Positions 8,369-17,093 of a stretch of DNA of 40,001 nucleotides are shown one piece after another; the first letter of the stretch is position 1; every line of letters starts with the position of its first letter. A program made the translations under genes and the position numbers. The notes under the pieces are model-generated. The model was not told where the DNA came from and did not search any database. It saw only the letters and a list, made by a program, of their open reading frames with translations. The DNA is taken from positions 1-40,001 of the forward strand of contig JAGRLG010000051.1 of NCBI GenBank assembly GCA_020441905.1. Direction: 5' to 3'. Source of the DNA: Rhodobiaceae bacterium (lineage in GTDB: Bacteria > Pseudomonadota > Alphaproteobacteria > Rhizobiales > NORP267).

Positions 8369-9212
8369 CAAACCTCTTTTCGTCATGATCCACGGCGCCT
8401 GGCACGGCGCCTGGTCCTATAGCGACGTGCTCGCCGAGCTGGCGAAAGCCGGACGTTTCGGCATCGCCATCGACCTGCCGGGCTACGGCGTCAACGCCAA
8501 GATCCCGAAATCCTATTATGCCGATCCGTTTTGCGCCGAGGACTTCGCCACCGAGCCTTCGCCGGTGGCCGATATCACGCTGGAGATCCAGGCAGACGCC
8601 GTTGTCGACCTGATCGAGGGCCTGGCTGCCGGCGGCAGCGGCCCGGTGATCCTGCTCGGCCATTCCATGGGCGGGGCGGTGATTACCGCGGTGGCGGAGC
8701 GGATCCCCCATCTCGTCCATCGCCTGGTCTATCTTTCCGCCTTCATGCCCGAAAGCGGGGTGGCGCCGGTCACCTATATCAAGTCGGGCGCCAATGAGGG
8801 CGAGAAGGTCGGCCCGCTCTTCGTCGCCGATCCGGGCAAGATCGGGGCGCTGCGCATCAACCCGATGTCCTCCGACCCCGCCTATCGAAAGGCAATGGTC
8901 GAGGCCTATGCCGGCACGGTCGATCCGGCCCATGCCGACGCCACGCTCAACCTGCTGACCCCGGACCACCCCATAGGCGTGCCCACCCACGCCACGAATA
9001 CCACGCGGGAGCGCTGGGGGGCCGTGGCCCGCACCTATGTCAAAGCCCTGCGCGACATGGCGGTGCGCCCGCGCCTGCAACAGACCTTCATCGACGCCGC
9101 CGACGCCTTCACCCCGGACAATCCGACCCATGTGGTGGAAATGGACAGCTGCCACTCACCGTTCCATGCCAATCCGGCGGGCCTTGCGCGCATCCTGGCG
9201 GCGCTGTCATAG
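8349..9212 (+). CDS. Alpha/beta hydrolase, plant methylesterase/hydroxynitrile-lyase-like
   Basis: The product has 287 residues. It has the oxyanion motif MIHGAWHGAWSY (13-24), the nucleophile elbow GHSMGG with Ser106, and a C-terminal SCHSPFHANP with His269 as the likely catalytic base. The HGAWHGAW and CHSPF patterns fit the subgroup that includes plant methyl-salicylate esterases (SABP2-like) and many bacterial esterases. The likely role is cytosolic hydrolysis of a small ester; the substrate is unknown. GGAAAGGAAG lies just before the ATG. The start lies inside the 3' end of rnd (20-base overlap, other frame). The acid residue of the triad was not assigned with confidence. Confidence 0.8.
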   Translation: MGAGAADKPLFVMIHGAWHGAWSYSDVLAELAKAGRFGIAIDLPGYGVNAKIPKSYYADPFCAEDFATEPSPVADITLEIQADAVVDLIEGLAAGGSGPVILLGHSMGGAVITAVAERIPHLVHRLVYLSAFMPESGVAPVTYIKSGANEGEKVGPLFVADPGKIGALRINPMSSDPAYRKAMVEAYAGTVDPAHADATLNLLTPDHPIGVPTHATNTTRERWGAVARTYVKALRDMAVRPRLQQTFIDAADAFTPDNPTHVVEMDSCHSPFHANPAGLARILAALS

Positions 9213-9220
9213 CGGCGCTG

Positions 9221-9667
9221 TCATAGCGGCAGCGGCAGGGAAAATCTCAGGGCGATGGCGAGAAAGCCCTGGCGGAAGTAGAAGCGGTGGCCAAGGCCGT
9301 TGGTCAGCGCAGCGTCGAGCACGAGCTTGCCGCACTCAAGCTTCGCCGCCTCCGCTTTCAACCAGTCCATCAGCCTTCGGCCATGGCCGGCGGAGCGGAC
9401 CGCCTTGTCGGTGACCAGGTCATCGACATGGAGATGGCGCCCATGGACAAGGTTTTCATGGACGCGAAATCCCGCGAGGGCAACTGGCAGCCCATCCTGC
9501 CACGCCACCGCGAGCCGGTATCCCGATTCGCCTTGCCGGTGCCAGCGCCGGGCGAAATCGGCGGCCGAATCGAGGTGAGGCCGCAGTTGCCGCATCAGAT
9601 CAAAGCAGGCGGCGATCTCTTCTTCGCCTTGAGCATAGCCGATCCGGATTTCCTTTGCCGCGGCCAT
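9221..9667 (-). CDS. GNAT-family N-acetyltransferase
   Basis: The product has 148 residues with the GNAT layout. HLHVDDLVTDKAVRSAGHGRRLMDWL contains strand beta4 (HVDDLVT) and the acetyl-CoA loop RSAGHGRRL, and CGKLVLDAALTNGLGHRFYFRQGF holds beta5 and the C-terminal alpha4 motif with Y-F-GF. It would transfer an acetyl group from acetyl-CoA to an unidentified amine. Its ATG overlaps the stop of the upstream AhpD-like gene by one base (TGATG), so the two are almost certainly one transcript and translationally coupled. Both are probably controlled by the divergent MarR protein. Confidence 0.85.
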   Translation of the reverse strand: MAAAKEIRIGYAQGEEEIAACFDLMRQLRPHLDSAADFARRWHRQGESGYRLAVAWQDGLPVALAGFRVHENLVHGRHLHVDDLVTDKAVRSAGHGRRLMDWLKAEAAKLECGKLVLDAALTNGLGHRFYFRQGFLAIALRFSLPLPL

Positions 9668-10143
9668 CAGGCACCCTCCCGTTCCGGGATTGGCGGCGCG
9701 AAATGAAATGCGCCTGAAAGCCGGTTCCAGGTGTTGATGGTGGCGACCGCGACGGTGAGGAATACCGCCTCGCTGCTGGAAAAATGGCGGGCCAGGTCTG
9801 CCCAGGCATCGTCTCGCCCGCTGTGCTTGGCGCAGTTGGTCACTTGCTCGGCCCAAGAGAGCGCCGCCATTTCTCTCGCCGTGAAGATCCCGGCTTCCCG
9901 CCAGGTTGCCACGAGATCGAGCTTGGCGGCGTCGACGCCAATCCGGCGGGCGATATTGAGATGATATTGCAGGCAGAACGCGCAATTATTGATTTGCGAA
10001 ACCCTTATCTTGACCAATTCGGTCAATTCCACATCAAGGCCGGAGGCGGTGAGCGCATCGCCCAGCGCGATCATGGCGGCATAGACATCCGGGGCGACTT
10101 CGGCGAATTCCTTATGGCTGGGGCGGGGAAAGCTGTTCGACAT
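9667..10143 (-). CDS. AhpD-like carboxymuconolactone decarboxylase-family protein
   Basis: The product has 158 residues. The family redox site is plain: ELTELVKIRVSQINNC (39-54) then CAFCLQYH, giving Glu42, Cys54, Cys57 and His61 in the E-x11-CxxC-x3-H arrangement of AhpD-type alkylhydroperoxidases. Members reduce peroxides or act as thiol-disulfide partners in the cytosol. It starts at ATG 10141-10143 and is divergent from the MarR gene with 66 bases between. A -10-like GATAAT (complement of 10171-10176) for this gene lies inside the outer half-site of the operator array, so repressor binding would block it. A member without alkylhydroperoxidase activity is possible. Confidence 0.88.
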   Translation of the reverse strand: MSNSFPRPSHKEFAEVAPDVYAAMIALGDALTASGLDVELTELVKIRVSQINNCAFCLQYHLNIARRIGVDAAKLDLVATWREAGIFTAREMAALSWAEQVTNCAKHSGRDDAWADLARHFSSSEAVFLTVAVATINTWNRLSGAFHFAPPIPEREGA

Positions 10144-10169
10144 GACTGGCCTTTCGAGAACGGGCTTGT

Positions 10170-10210
10170 TATTATCAAAGCACTGATAACATATCAGAGG
10201 TCTGATAATA
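10170..10210. promoter_or_regulatory. Tandem palindromic operator array, probable MarR-protein target
   Basis: Four TATCA/TGATA half-sites alternate at 10173-10177, 10184-10188, 10192-10196 and 10203-10207. They make TTATCA-n6-TGATAA (10172-10189) and TATCAG-n4-CTGATA (10192-10207), with equivalent half-sites 19 bases apart. The inner pair CTGATA-ACA-TATCAG (10183-10197) and the outer pair TATTATCA/TGATAATA share the same centre, position 10190. The array fills the gap between the divergent AhpD and MarR genes and touches the marR ATG. This is the size and place expected for a MarR dimer site controlling both genes. Confidence 0.6.
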
Positions 10211-10698
10211 TGGGCAAGGGGCAGGGAGTGCCCGGATTTGGGTTGCCGCGGCCGGGAGAGGGCAAACGCGGCGAGGAAGGCTATCTTGGCTATCTGATGC
10301 GCCAGGCGGCGGGGGCCTATCGCAACCGCTGCGAGCGGGACCTGAAGGATCTCGGCATCACGACAGCGCAATTCACCGTCATGACGATGATCGCCGCCTA
10401 TCCCGGCCATTCCGGCGCCGACCTGGCGCGCATCGCCCTGCTGACGCCGCAGACCGTCAGCGTCATCATCGCCAATCTGGAAAAGAGCGGACTGGTTTCG
10501 CGCAGCCCGCACGCTGTCCATGGCCGCATCCAGCAACTGGACCTGACCGATGCCGGCCGCGACAGGCTGGCAGCGGCGCGCAAGAAGATCCATGCCCTCG
10601 ACGGCGCCTTGCGGCATTCCCTGTCAAAGGAAGACGAGCAGGTTGTCCGGCGGTGGCTGGTCGCGGTGGCCATCGATCATGGCGAGGGCGCGAACTGA
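10210..10698 (+). CDS. MarR-family transcriptional regulator
   Basis: The product has 162 residues: a ~25-residue Gly-rich extension, then a dimerisation helix (LGYLMRQAAGAYRNRCERDLKDLG), and a winged helix-turn-helix (TTAQFTVMTMIAAYPGHSGADLARIALLTPQTVSVIIANLEKSG is the HTH span, ~residues 56-100) with the wing RSPHAVHGRIQQLDLTDAGRD. It is likely a repressor released by a phenolic or oxidant ligand, controlling itself and the divergent AhpD-GNAT pair. AGAGG is seven bases upstream of the ATG, inside the operator array, so repressor binding would also cover the translation start. A Cys at the dimer helix (CERDL) could sense oxidants, but this is inference. Confidence 0.88.
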   Translation: MGKGQGVPGFGLPRPGEGKRGEEGYLGYLMRQAAGAYRNRCERDLKDLGITTAQFTVMTMIAAYPGHSGADLARIALLTPQTVSVIIANLEKSGLVSRSPHAVHGRIQQLDLTDAGRDRLAAARKKIHALDGALRHSLSKEDEQVVRRWLVAVAIDHGEGAN

Positions 10699-10709
10699 AC
10701 CGCCCCCTT

Positions 10710-10756
10710 CCCTATCCGGTGACGATTTCCGGCCCTATCCGGTGACGATTTCCGGC
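10710..10756. repeat. 23-bp perfect tandem duplication spanning the ppx stop codon
   Basis: The 24 bases beginning CCCTATCCGGTGACG at 10710 recur at 10733, sharing the junction base, so the unit is 23 bp. Read on the minus strand, the second copy encodes the last residues of Ppx (EIVTG then stop at 10735) and the first copy repeats the same codons and stop just after it. This looks like replication slippage. Confidence 0.85.
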
Positions 10757-12246
10757 TGGCGGCCGAGTAGGCGCGACAGGGCGCGCAGGCGGCTCTCCAG
10801 CCTTTCGCCGCGAAGGGCGGCGTAGCGCCCTGGCAGATTCAGGATCAGCTTGCCGCGGGTCAGGCTGAGGCTGGTACTGGAGATGATACCGGGGGCGGAC
10901 GCCGAGATCAGATAGGCGACGCGCAGCGCCGCGCCGAGCAGGCGGGCGCGGTCGAGCAGGCGCGTGCTGGCGACTTCGCGGATACGCGGACTGAGGTGCT
11001 CGTCAATCAGGCCGACATGGCGGTAATAGACGGCAAGGGCGAGAAAGGCGCGGCCGGGATGGTCGATGCCGATGAAGGCGGCATGGGCAATGAGGTTGAG
11101 GCATTGCTCGCCGCGGTAATCGGGATGGGCGCGCCAGCCGATATCGGCGAGCAGGCATGCCGCCTGGCGCAGCCTTTCCTCATAGGCGGTTTCCGGCAAT
11201 TCGTCGCCGCCGAACAGGGCATCGGTCCAATCGATCAATTCGCGCACATGGCCGGGCGAGCGCGAACGCAGCAGCGCCAGTTCCTCGCTCGCCGCCAGCA
11301 GCGGGTCGCGGACCTTCTCGTCCTCCTCGAGCAATTCGTAAAGCAGGCCCTCGCGCACGCCGAGGGCGGAAATGATGACCTTCTTGGGATGAGCGTTCTT
11401 GATCAGATGTTCCAGAACCATGGCGCCGTAGACCAGCAGCGGGCGGCGGGCGGAAGACACCGATTCGATGCCGGTAAGGGCCACCGGATCGGCGCGGCGC
11501 ACCAGGCGGGCAAAGTCCAACGCCTCGCGCGCCGACATCTGGTAGTGGTGCATGACATGCAGCGGATAGCCCTTCTGCGCCATATGCAGATTGGCAAGGG
11601 CGCGGAAGGTGCCGCCGATGGCGTAGAGATTGGCGCCGGCATCGGCCAGGACCTCGTGGTCCTTCAGCGCCGCCTTGACCAGCTTGGCCGCCTTGGCCGG
11701 GTTGTTGCCCGTCATATCGGCAAGGCGCAGGCCGCCAAGCGGCAAGGTTGCGCCCTCGCCGACATCGGTGCCGCAAACGCGCACGATCTCCAGGCTGCCG
11801 CCGCCAAGGTCGGCGGCAATTCCGTCGGCATCGCGAAAGCCCGAAACGACGCCAAGCGCCGAGAGACGGGCCTCGCTGGCCCCGGAGAGAACGCGGATCG
11901 GCACCCCGCACACCTCCTGGCAGCGGGCCACGAATTCGGCGCCGTTCTCCGCCTCGCGGGCAGCGGCGGTGGCGATGACGTGCAGGGCCGTGGCGCCAAG
12001 CTGTTCGGCAAGGGCGCGGAACCGCCGCAGCGCCGCCAGCGCCCGCGCCATGGCCTCGTCGTCGAGGCGGCCGGTGGTGGCGATGGCGCGGCCAAGACCG
12101 GCCAGAACCTTTTCGTTGAAGATCGGGGTCGGGCTGCGCCGCGCGCCCTCATAGACGACAAGGCGGATCGAGTTCGACCCTATATCGATAATGGCGATGG
12201 GATCGCGGCCATCGAGGCGGCCGGGGGCATGTTCTTCCTGCGCCAC
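10735..12246 (-). CDS. ppx: Ppx/GppA-family exopolyphosphatase
   Basis: The product has 503 residues in the ASKHA fold. Phosphate 1 loop: AIIDIGSNSIRLVVYEG (~17-33). Phosphate 2 loop: AADLGGGSLEIV (~143-154). The family also includes pppGpp 5'-phosphatases (GppA), but adjacency to ppk favours exopolyphosphatase. A C-terminal HD-like helical region (residues ~320-480, including the segments around AAFIGIDHPGRAF and YYRHVG) is typical of alphaproteobacterial Ppx. The gene starts 8 bases downstream of the ppk stop, so synthesis and degradation of polyphosphate share a transcript. Its end faces the MarR gene with 36 bases between and no visible terminator; a 23-bp tandem duplication lies there. 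Confidence 0.92.
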   Translation of the reverse strand: MAQEEHAPGRLDGRDPIAIIDIGSNSIRLVVYEGARRSPTPIFNEKVLAGLGRAIATTGRLDDEAMARALAALRRFRALAEQLGATALHVIATAAAREAENGAEFVARCQEVCGVPIRVLSGASEARLSALGVVSGFRDADGIAADLGGGSLEIVRVCGTDVGEGATLPLGGLRLADMTGNNPAKAAKLVKAALKDHEVLADAGANLYAIGGTFRALANLHMAQKGYPLHVMHHYQMSAREALDFARLVRRADPVALTGIESVSSARRPLLVYGAMVLEHLIKNAHPKKVIISALGVREGLLYELLEEDEKVRDPLLAASEELALLRSRSPGHVRELIDWTDALFGGDELPETAYEERLRQAACLLADIGWRAHPDYRGEQCLNLIAHAAFIGIDHPGRAFLALAVYYRHVGLIDEHLSPRIREVASTRLLDRARLLGAALRVAYLISASAPGIISSTSLSLTRGKLILNLPGRYAALRGERLESRLRALSRLLGRQPEIVTG

Positions 12247-12254
12247 TCTTTCCC

Positions 12255-14492
12255 CTAACTGCCTGCCGTCCGGCGGGTGAACCGGGGCGGGAAATGTTCG
12301 CTCAAGGACTGGCCGCGGCCAGATAGCGAAGGATTGGTCATGAAATATCGATGGGCGTTGAACGGCTCCTCGCCCGGCGCAGGCGCGATGCGCATGGACG
12401 ATCCGTCCGGCATCACCTGCCAGCTGCGCTGGTTGTCCTTGAGCAGGGCAACCATGATCTGATCGAGGATCTGCTCATGAACGGTCGGGTTGAGAATCGG
12501 CGCCATCACTTCGACTCGGCGGTTCAGGTTTCTCGGCATCCAGTCGGCAGAGGCTATATAGACCTTGGCCTTGGGCGACGGCAATCCGTGACCGCCGCCG
12601 AAGCAGTATATTCGCGAATGCTCGAGAAAGCGGCCGATGACGCTCTTGACGCGGATGTTGTCGGAAAGGCCCTCGACACCGGGGCGCAGGCAGCAGATGC
12701 CGCGCACCACGAGTTCGATCTGCACCCCGGCCTGGCTGGCGGTATACAGGGCGTCGATGATGCCGGGATCGACCAGGGCATTGCACTTGGCCCAGATCGC
12801 CGCCGGGCGCCCGGCGCGGGCATGGAGGATTTCCTCCTCGATATTGGCCATCAGCTTGGGGCGCAGCGTATAGGGCGAAATGGCAAGCGCTTCCAGCTCC
12901 GCCGGTTCGGCATAGCCGGTAATCAGGTTGAAGATGCGGGCAACGTCGCGGCCGATCACCGGATTGGCGGTGAAGAAGGACAGGTCGGTATAGACCCTCG
13001 CGGTGACGGGGTGGTAGTTGCCGGTGCCGATATGCACATAGGTGGCGAGCTGGCCGCCCTCGCGCCGCACCACCTCGGAAAGCTTGCCGTGGGTTTTCAG
13101 CTCGATGAAACCATAGACGACCTGGACGCCGGCGCGCTCCAGGTCGCGCGCCCAGCGGATATTGGCCTCTTCGTCGAAACGCGCCTTGAGCTCGACCACC
13201 GCCGTCACCGACTTACCGGCCTCGGCCGCTTCGGCAAGGGCGCGCACGATGGGGGAATCGTTCGATGTTCGGTACAGCGTCTGCTTGATGGCGACGACAT
13301 CGGGGTCGGCGGCCGCCTGGCGCAGGAACTGGAGCACGACGTCAAAGGATTCATAAGGGTGGTGGACGACGAGATCCTTTTCTCGGATGGCGGAAAAACA
13401 GTCGCCGCCATGGTCCCGGATACGCTCGGGAAAGCGCGCGTTATAGGCGTCGAATTTGAGGTCCGGGCGCGGCAGGGCGAACAGTTCGTCGAGATCGCCG
13501 AGGCCGACCAGGCCATCGACGGGGAAAACCTCATGTTCGCCGACGCCGAGGGCCGCGGTGACGAAGGCGCGCAGGCGCTCGGGCATGGCAGAGCCGATTT
13601 CGAGGCGGATCACCGAACCGCGGCGGCGGCGCTTGAGCGCGCTCTCGAACACGCGAACCAGATCTTCCGCCTCTTCCTCGATTTCGATGTCGCTATCGCG
13701 CAGGACACGGAAAACGCCCTTTCCGGCCACCGTATAGCCGGGAAACAGCTGGTCGATGAACAGTCCGATGGCCTGTTCGAGGGTTATGAAGCGGGCGGCG
13801 CCAGCGCCAGCGCCGCCGGCCACATCCGACAGGCGGATGAAGCGGGCGAGGTGCAGCGGCATGCGCACCAGGGCGTTCATGCCCCCGCCCTCCTTGCCCT
13901 TGGGAGCCAGGTGCAGCGCCAGGGTAAAGCCGAGATTGGGGATGAAGGGAAAGGGGTGGGCCGGGTCCGCCGCCAGCGGGGTCAGGACCGGAAAAATATG
14001 GTCCAGGAAGTGCTGTTCCAGCCAGTCGCGGTCCTTGCCGTCAAGATCTTCGCCCTTGACGATGACAATACCCTGCTCGGCCAATTCATGGCGCAGCTGG
14101 CGCCAGCGGGTTTGCTGGCGGGTGGTCAGTTCGGCAGCTTCGGCATTGACGCGCACCAGCTGCTGCTCGGGCGTCAGCCCATCCTGGCTTGCGGTTTCGA
14201 TGCCGGCGCGGCGCTGCCCGCGCAGGCCAGCCACCCGCACCATGTAGAATTCGTCCAGATTGGTGGCCGAAATCGAAAGAAAATGCAGCCGTTCCAGCAG
14301 CGGATGATCGCGGTTGTCGGCTTCCTCCAGCACGCGGCGATTGAATTCGAGCCAGGACAGCTCGCGGTTGATAAAGCGCGAGGGGCCAAACTGCGCCGGG
14401 GGCGCGGCTTCGGGCCGCGCCGGCGCGCGCGCCGCGTCCTTGGCGCAGGTTTCTTCCCCGGTCCCGGTTTCGATCTTGGCTTGCGTCTTCAT
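12255..14492 (-). CDS. ppk: Polyphosphate kinase 1
   Basis: The product has 745 residues, slightly longer than typical PPK1 owing to a ~40-residue Ala/Glu-rich N-terminus (from [14 protein letters not shown]). The N domain has [20 protein letters not shown] and [17 protein letters not shown]. The phospholipase-D-like C domains carry [19 protein letters not shown], where the autophosphorylated His is expected, and [15 protein letters not shown] near the second catalytic His. It polymerises the gamma-phosphate of ATP into polyphosphate at the membrane or cytosol. I chose ATG 14492, with AAGGCAAGAC just upstream; the frame stays open further but that extra part lies in the hdaA-ppk spacer and has no family character. 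ppx follows after 8 bases. Confidence 0.95.
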   Translation of the reverse strand: MKTQAKIETGTGEETCAKDAARAPARPEAAPPAQFGPSRFINRELSWLEFNRRVLEEADNRDHPLLERLHFLSISATNLDEFYMVRVAGLRGQRRAGIETASQDGLTPEQQLVRVNAEAAELTTRQQTRWRQLRHELAEQGIVIVKGEDLDGKDRDWLEQHFLDHIFPVLTPLAADPAHPFPFIPNLGFTLALHLAPKGKEGGGMNALVRMPLHLARFIRLSDVAGGAGAGAARFITLEQAIGLFIDQLFPGYTVAGKGVFRVLRDSDIEIEEEAEDLVRVFESALKRRRRGSVIRLEIGSAMPERLRAFVTAALGVGEHEVFPVDGLVGLGDLDELFALPRPDLKFDAYNARFPERIRDHGGDCFSAIREKDLVVHHPYESFDVVLQFLRQAAADPDVVAIKQTLYRTSNDSPIVRALAEAAEAGKSVTAVVELKARFDEEANIRWARDLERAGVQVVYGFIELKTHGKLSEVVRREGGQLATYVHIGTGNYHPVTARVYTDLSFFTANPVIGRDVARIFNLITGYAEPAELEALAISPYTLRPKLMANIEEEILHARAGRPAAIWAKCNALVDPGIIDALYTASQAGVQIELVVRGICCLRPGVEGLSDNIRVKSVIGRFLEHSRIYCFGGGHGLPSPKAKVYIASADWMPRNLNRRVEVMAPILNPTVHEQILDQIMVALLKDNQRSWQVMPDGSSMRIAPAPGEEPFNAHRYFMTNPSLSGRGQSLSEHFPPRFTRRTAGS

Positions 14493-14613
14493 GTCTTGCC
14501 TTGCGCACAACGTCAGGGCGCGGGCGCTCCGCGTCACGGGCGCCCATCGCCCATATGATAGATCTAAGCTCTTGCCGCCCGATTTGGAAGGCTGGCGGCC
14601 GACGGCGCGCGCC

Positions 14614-15324
14614 TTAGCGACCCATGTTGGCCAGCACCTTGCCGGCGAGTTGGCGCGTGATCGCGCGCCCTTCGGCCAGTGCTTCCTGGTCGAGAAGGCG
14701 CACGAATTCGGCCGCCGCCGCCAGCGAGCGTTCGATCCTGCGGCAAACATAGTCGAGAACCGTGACATCCAGGTTAAGCTGGCGATCGGAAAACAGCTTG
14801 ACCAGAACCGCCCGCAACAGGAGATCGTCGGGCGGCCCGAGATGGACGCTGGGGGACGCGCGCAGGCGCGACGCCAGGTCGGCGAGCTTGAGCGGCCAGG
14901 CCGACGGCGCGGTGCGGGCCGTGAGCAGCAGCCAGCCGCCGTGCTCCCGGGCCAGGTTCAAGGCATGAAACAGCAGTTTTTCGTCGCAGGCGTCCGGCGA
15001 GTAGTCCTCGATGGCCAGAGCGCCGCCGGCAAACAGGCCCGGCAGTTCCTCGTCCTTGAGATCCGCGGCGGCGACCGCCGGCGCCCCCGATTCCTGGCAC
15101 CAGACCGCGGCGAGATGGGTCTTGCCGCTGCCGCTGGCGCCGGTGACGATGAGCGCCGGATGGGGCCAGTCGGGCCAGCGGTCGATATAGGCCACCGCCT
15201 CGGCATTGGCCGGGGTTACGAAGAAATCGTAGCGGTCCAGCGCCGGGCGGTGTCCAAGATCGAAGGAAAGCTGGCGCGAGGCCGGTGTCGACCCGCGCGC
15301 ATTGTCACGCCCGCCGCCATTCAT
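14614..15324 (-). CDS. hdaA: Hda/HdaA-type DnaA regulatory inactivator
   Basis: The product has 236 residues, a DnaA-like AAA+ module without the DnaA DNA-binding domain. [13 protein letters not shown] (~16-28) contains the QLSFDL clamp-binding peptide. The Walker A loop is GASGSGKTH (~62-70), and LAIEDYSP is the Walker B region with a degenerate acidic pair. Hda bound to the DNA polymerase sliding clamp stimulates ATP hydrolysis by DnaA after replication starts, which limits re-initiation; the Caulobacter homologue is HdaA. Its ATG overlaps the stop of the upstream permease gene (ATGA). The 121-base spacer to ppk has no visible terminator. Confidence 0.88.
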   Translation of the reverse strand: MNGGGRDNARGSTPASRQLSFDLGHRPALDRYDFFVTPANAEAVAYIDRWPDWPHPALIVTGASGSGKTHLAAVWCQESGAPAVAAADLKDEELPGLFAGGALAIEDYSPDACDEKLLFHALNLAREHGGWLLLTARTAPSAWPLKLADLASRLRASPSVHLGPPDDLLLRAVLVKLFSDRQLNLDVTVLDYVCRRIERSLAAAAEFVRLLDQEALAEGRAITRQLAGKVLANMGR

Positions 15325-16403
15325 TTCCGTTGTCCCGTTCCCCCGTCCTGCTTGCCGTAGAGCGGGCTGGCGAGATATTGCGCGAGGGCAAATCTGGCCA
15401 GCACGCCGATCGCGGCGGCAAGGGGAACGGCCAGAAGCATGCCGACGAAACCGAACAGGAAGCCGAAGGCAAACAGCGCGAACATCAGCCAGACCGGATG
15501 CAAGCCGACGCTGGAGCCGACCAGCTTGGGCTGGAGGACATTGCCCTCAATGAACTGGCCGGCGGCGAATATGCCGATCACCGCCGCGATCCATCCCCAT
15601 TCGGGCCAGAACTGCACAAGCGCCACGCCACCGGCGACGACAAGGCCGACGGTGGATCCGACATAGGGAATGAAACTGATCAGGCCGGCGCCAAGTCCGA
15701 TCAACAGCGCGAAATTCAGGCCGACCAGCATCAGGCCGACGGCATAGAAAACCCCGAGGACAAGGCAAAGGGTCCCCTGCCCGCGCACAAAGCCGGCCAC
15801 CGCCTTGTCGATATCACCGGCCAGGGCGCGCAGGGTCGGAAGATAGGCGCGCGGCAGCCAGTCGTCCACTTTGGCGACCATGCGGTCCCAGTCGAGCAGC
15901 ATATAGAAGGCGACCACCGGAGTGACGATAAACAGGGCGAGGAACGACACCACGGCAACGCCGCCTGAAAGCAGGGAACGGGCCAGCCCGCCGGCCCAAT
16001 TGGTCAAGGTTCCGGCCAGATCCTGCAAGGGCTTGGGGACTTCGCCGCCGTCAAGGTGCAGCCAATGCGCCAGACGGCTATCGCTGGCCTCGGCGATAAA
16101 GGCCTGGAGCGAAGCCAGGTAGTCGGGAAGCCGGGCGGCAAAACCGGTAAGCTGCTGGGCGAGAACCGGCACCAGGAGAATGATGAAAAGGGCAAACAGC
16201 AGGATAAAGAGCAGGAGAATCAGCAATGTCGCGGCAAAGCGCGACATGCCCATGCGCTCCAGCCGGTCGGCCACCGGATCAAGAAAATAGGCGACGGCGA
16301 GGCCGGCCACGAAGGGCAGCAGGATATCCCGCAGCACATAAAGGGCGAGGACAAAGGCGATCAGCGCCCCGGCCCAGAACAGGATCTGGCGGTGCAGGCT
16401 CAT
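15321..16403 (-). CDS. AI-2E family (PerM-like) transporter
   Basis: The product has 360 residues and is a polytopic inner-membrane protein. It opens with two close hydrophobic segments (ILFWAGALIAFVLALYVL and ILLPFVAGLAVAYFL), then a third (LLILLLFILLFALFIILLVPVL), a soluble helical region at ~95-150, and about five more segments ending in FGFVGMLLAVPLAAAIGVLARF. The GxxSFIPYVGS-type motif (LISFIPYVGSTVG) and GNVLQPKLVGSSVGLHPVW are family hallmarks. Characterised members include the AI-2 exporter TqsA and Na+/H+ antiporters, so the substrate is open. The ATG overlaps the stop of the upstream phosphatidyltransferase, and the end overlaps hdaA. Confidence 0.9.
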   Translation of the reverse strand: MSLHRQILFWAGALIAFVLALYVLRDILLPFVAGLAVAYFLDPVADRLERMGMSRFAATLLILLLFILLFALFIILLVPVLAQQLTGFAARLPDYLASLQAFIAEASDSRLAHWLHLDGGEVPKPLQDLAGTLTNWAGGLARSLLSGGVAVVSFLALFIVTPVVAFYMLLDWDRMVAKVDDWLPRAYLPTLRALAGDIDKAVAGFVRGQGTLCLVLGVFYAVGLMLVGLNFALLIGLGAGLISFIPYVGSTVGLVVAGGVALVQFWPEWGWIAAVIGIFAAGQFIEGNVLQPKLVGSSVGLHPVWLMFALFAFGFLFGFVGMLLAVPLAAAIGVLARFALAQYLASPLYGKQDGGTGQRK

Positions 16404-17026
16404 GGGCGCTGGGTCCCCCGGGTGCCGCGGGACCCGAGATCGCCGGAGTCGCCGCGCCGCGCCGGTTCCTTGTTGCGCTGCGGCGAAGGCTCCTCGTAGC
16501 GGGCCATGTGCTCCAGCCAGCCCACCATATAGACGGTCGCCGAGGCCACCGTCAGCCCGGCCACGGCGACCACCAGGACCTGACGCGGTAGGAGAAGGTC
16601 GAGGCCGAATCCGGCATCGGCCAGCACCAGCGCGGCAAGAACGATCTGGCCGGTGGTATTGGCCTTGCTGACAAAGAGCGGGTGCATCGGCACCGCGCGA
16701 TCGAGCATCCAGGACAGGATGACGGCGGAAATGATGAGGATGTCGCGGCTGACGACGAGGATGACCAGCCACAGCGGCAAATGGGCCTGCAAGCCGAGCG
16801 TGACATAGATGCTGACCAGGAGCGCCTTGTCGGCGAGCGGGTCGAGATAGGCGCCGAGCATGGTTTCCTGGCCGAAATGCTTGGCGATATAGCCGTCGAT
16901 ACCATCGCTGACGCCGGCAAGCAGGAAGAGCCAGAAGGCCAGCGCCATCTGGTCGATGGAAATCAGCCACACCACCACCGGGACCAGGAAGATCCGGCCG
17001 ATGGTGATCAGATTGGGTATGTTCAT
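16400..17026 (-). CDS. CDP-alcohol phosphatidyltransferase, PgsA-like
   Basis: The product has 208 residues, integral to the membrane. The family motif is present near residues 40-68: SDGIDGYIAKHFGQETMLG followed by AYLDPLADK, giving the D-x2-D-G-x2-A-(K for R)-x8-G-x3-D-x3-D pattern; the usual Arg is Lys. It transfers a phosphatidyl group from CDP-diacylglycerol to an alcohol such as glycerol-3-phosphate or a phospholipid headgroup acceptor. A soluble, charged C-terminal tail (from ARYEEPSPQRNKEP) rich in Arg and Gly is not part of the enzyme fold. GGGGAGCGGG precedes the ATG at 17024-17026. MNIPNLITIGRI is the classic N-terminus. It is translationally coupled to the AI-2E gene. Confidence 0.88.
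   Translation of the reverse strand: MNIPNLITIGRIFLVPVVVWLISIDQMALAFWLFLLAGVSDGIDGYIAKHFGQETMLGAYLDPLADKALLVSIYVTLGLQAHLPLWLVILVVSRDILIISAVILSWMLDRAVPMHPLFVSKANTTGQIVLAALVLADAGFGLDLLLPRQVLVVAVAGLTVASATVYMVGWLEHMARYEEPSPQRNKEPARRGDSGDLGSRGTRGTQRP
16411..16435 (-). promoter_or_regulatory. Hairpin enclosing the ribosome-binding site of the AI-2E gene
   Basis: GGGTCCC (16411-16417) and GGGACCC (16429-16435) form a 7-bp stem with an 11-base loop. On the minus strand the G-rich Shine-Dalgarno candidate for the ATG at 16403 lies in the proximal arm. The hairpin is inside the upstream coding region, so ribosomes finishing that gene would open it. Confidence 0.35.
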
Positions 17027-17050
17027 TGCCCGCTCCCCGCCCGCACCTTT

Positions 17051-17087
17051 CCGCCTTGCCAGGCGGGCCGCCGAAACCATTGGCGGC
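17051..17087 (-). promoter_or_regulatory. Two adjacent 6-bp hairpins between the DUF2066 and phosphatidyltransferase genes
   Basis: CCGCCT-TGCC-AGGCGG (17051-17066) is followed directly by GCCGCC-n9-GGCGGC (17067-17087). They occupy most of the 67-base spacer. Neither has a T-tract, so they may stabilise or separate the two messages rather than end transcription. Confidence 0.3.
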
Positions 17088-17093
17088 GCAAAG

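Noticed and set aside
12351..14558. A 735-codon plus-strand open frame opposite ppk
   Set aside because: Antisense shadow of PPK1, with no recognisable domain and no ribosome-binding site.
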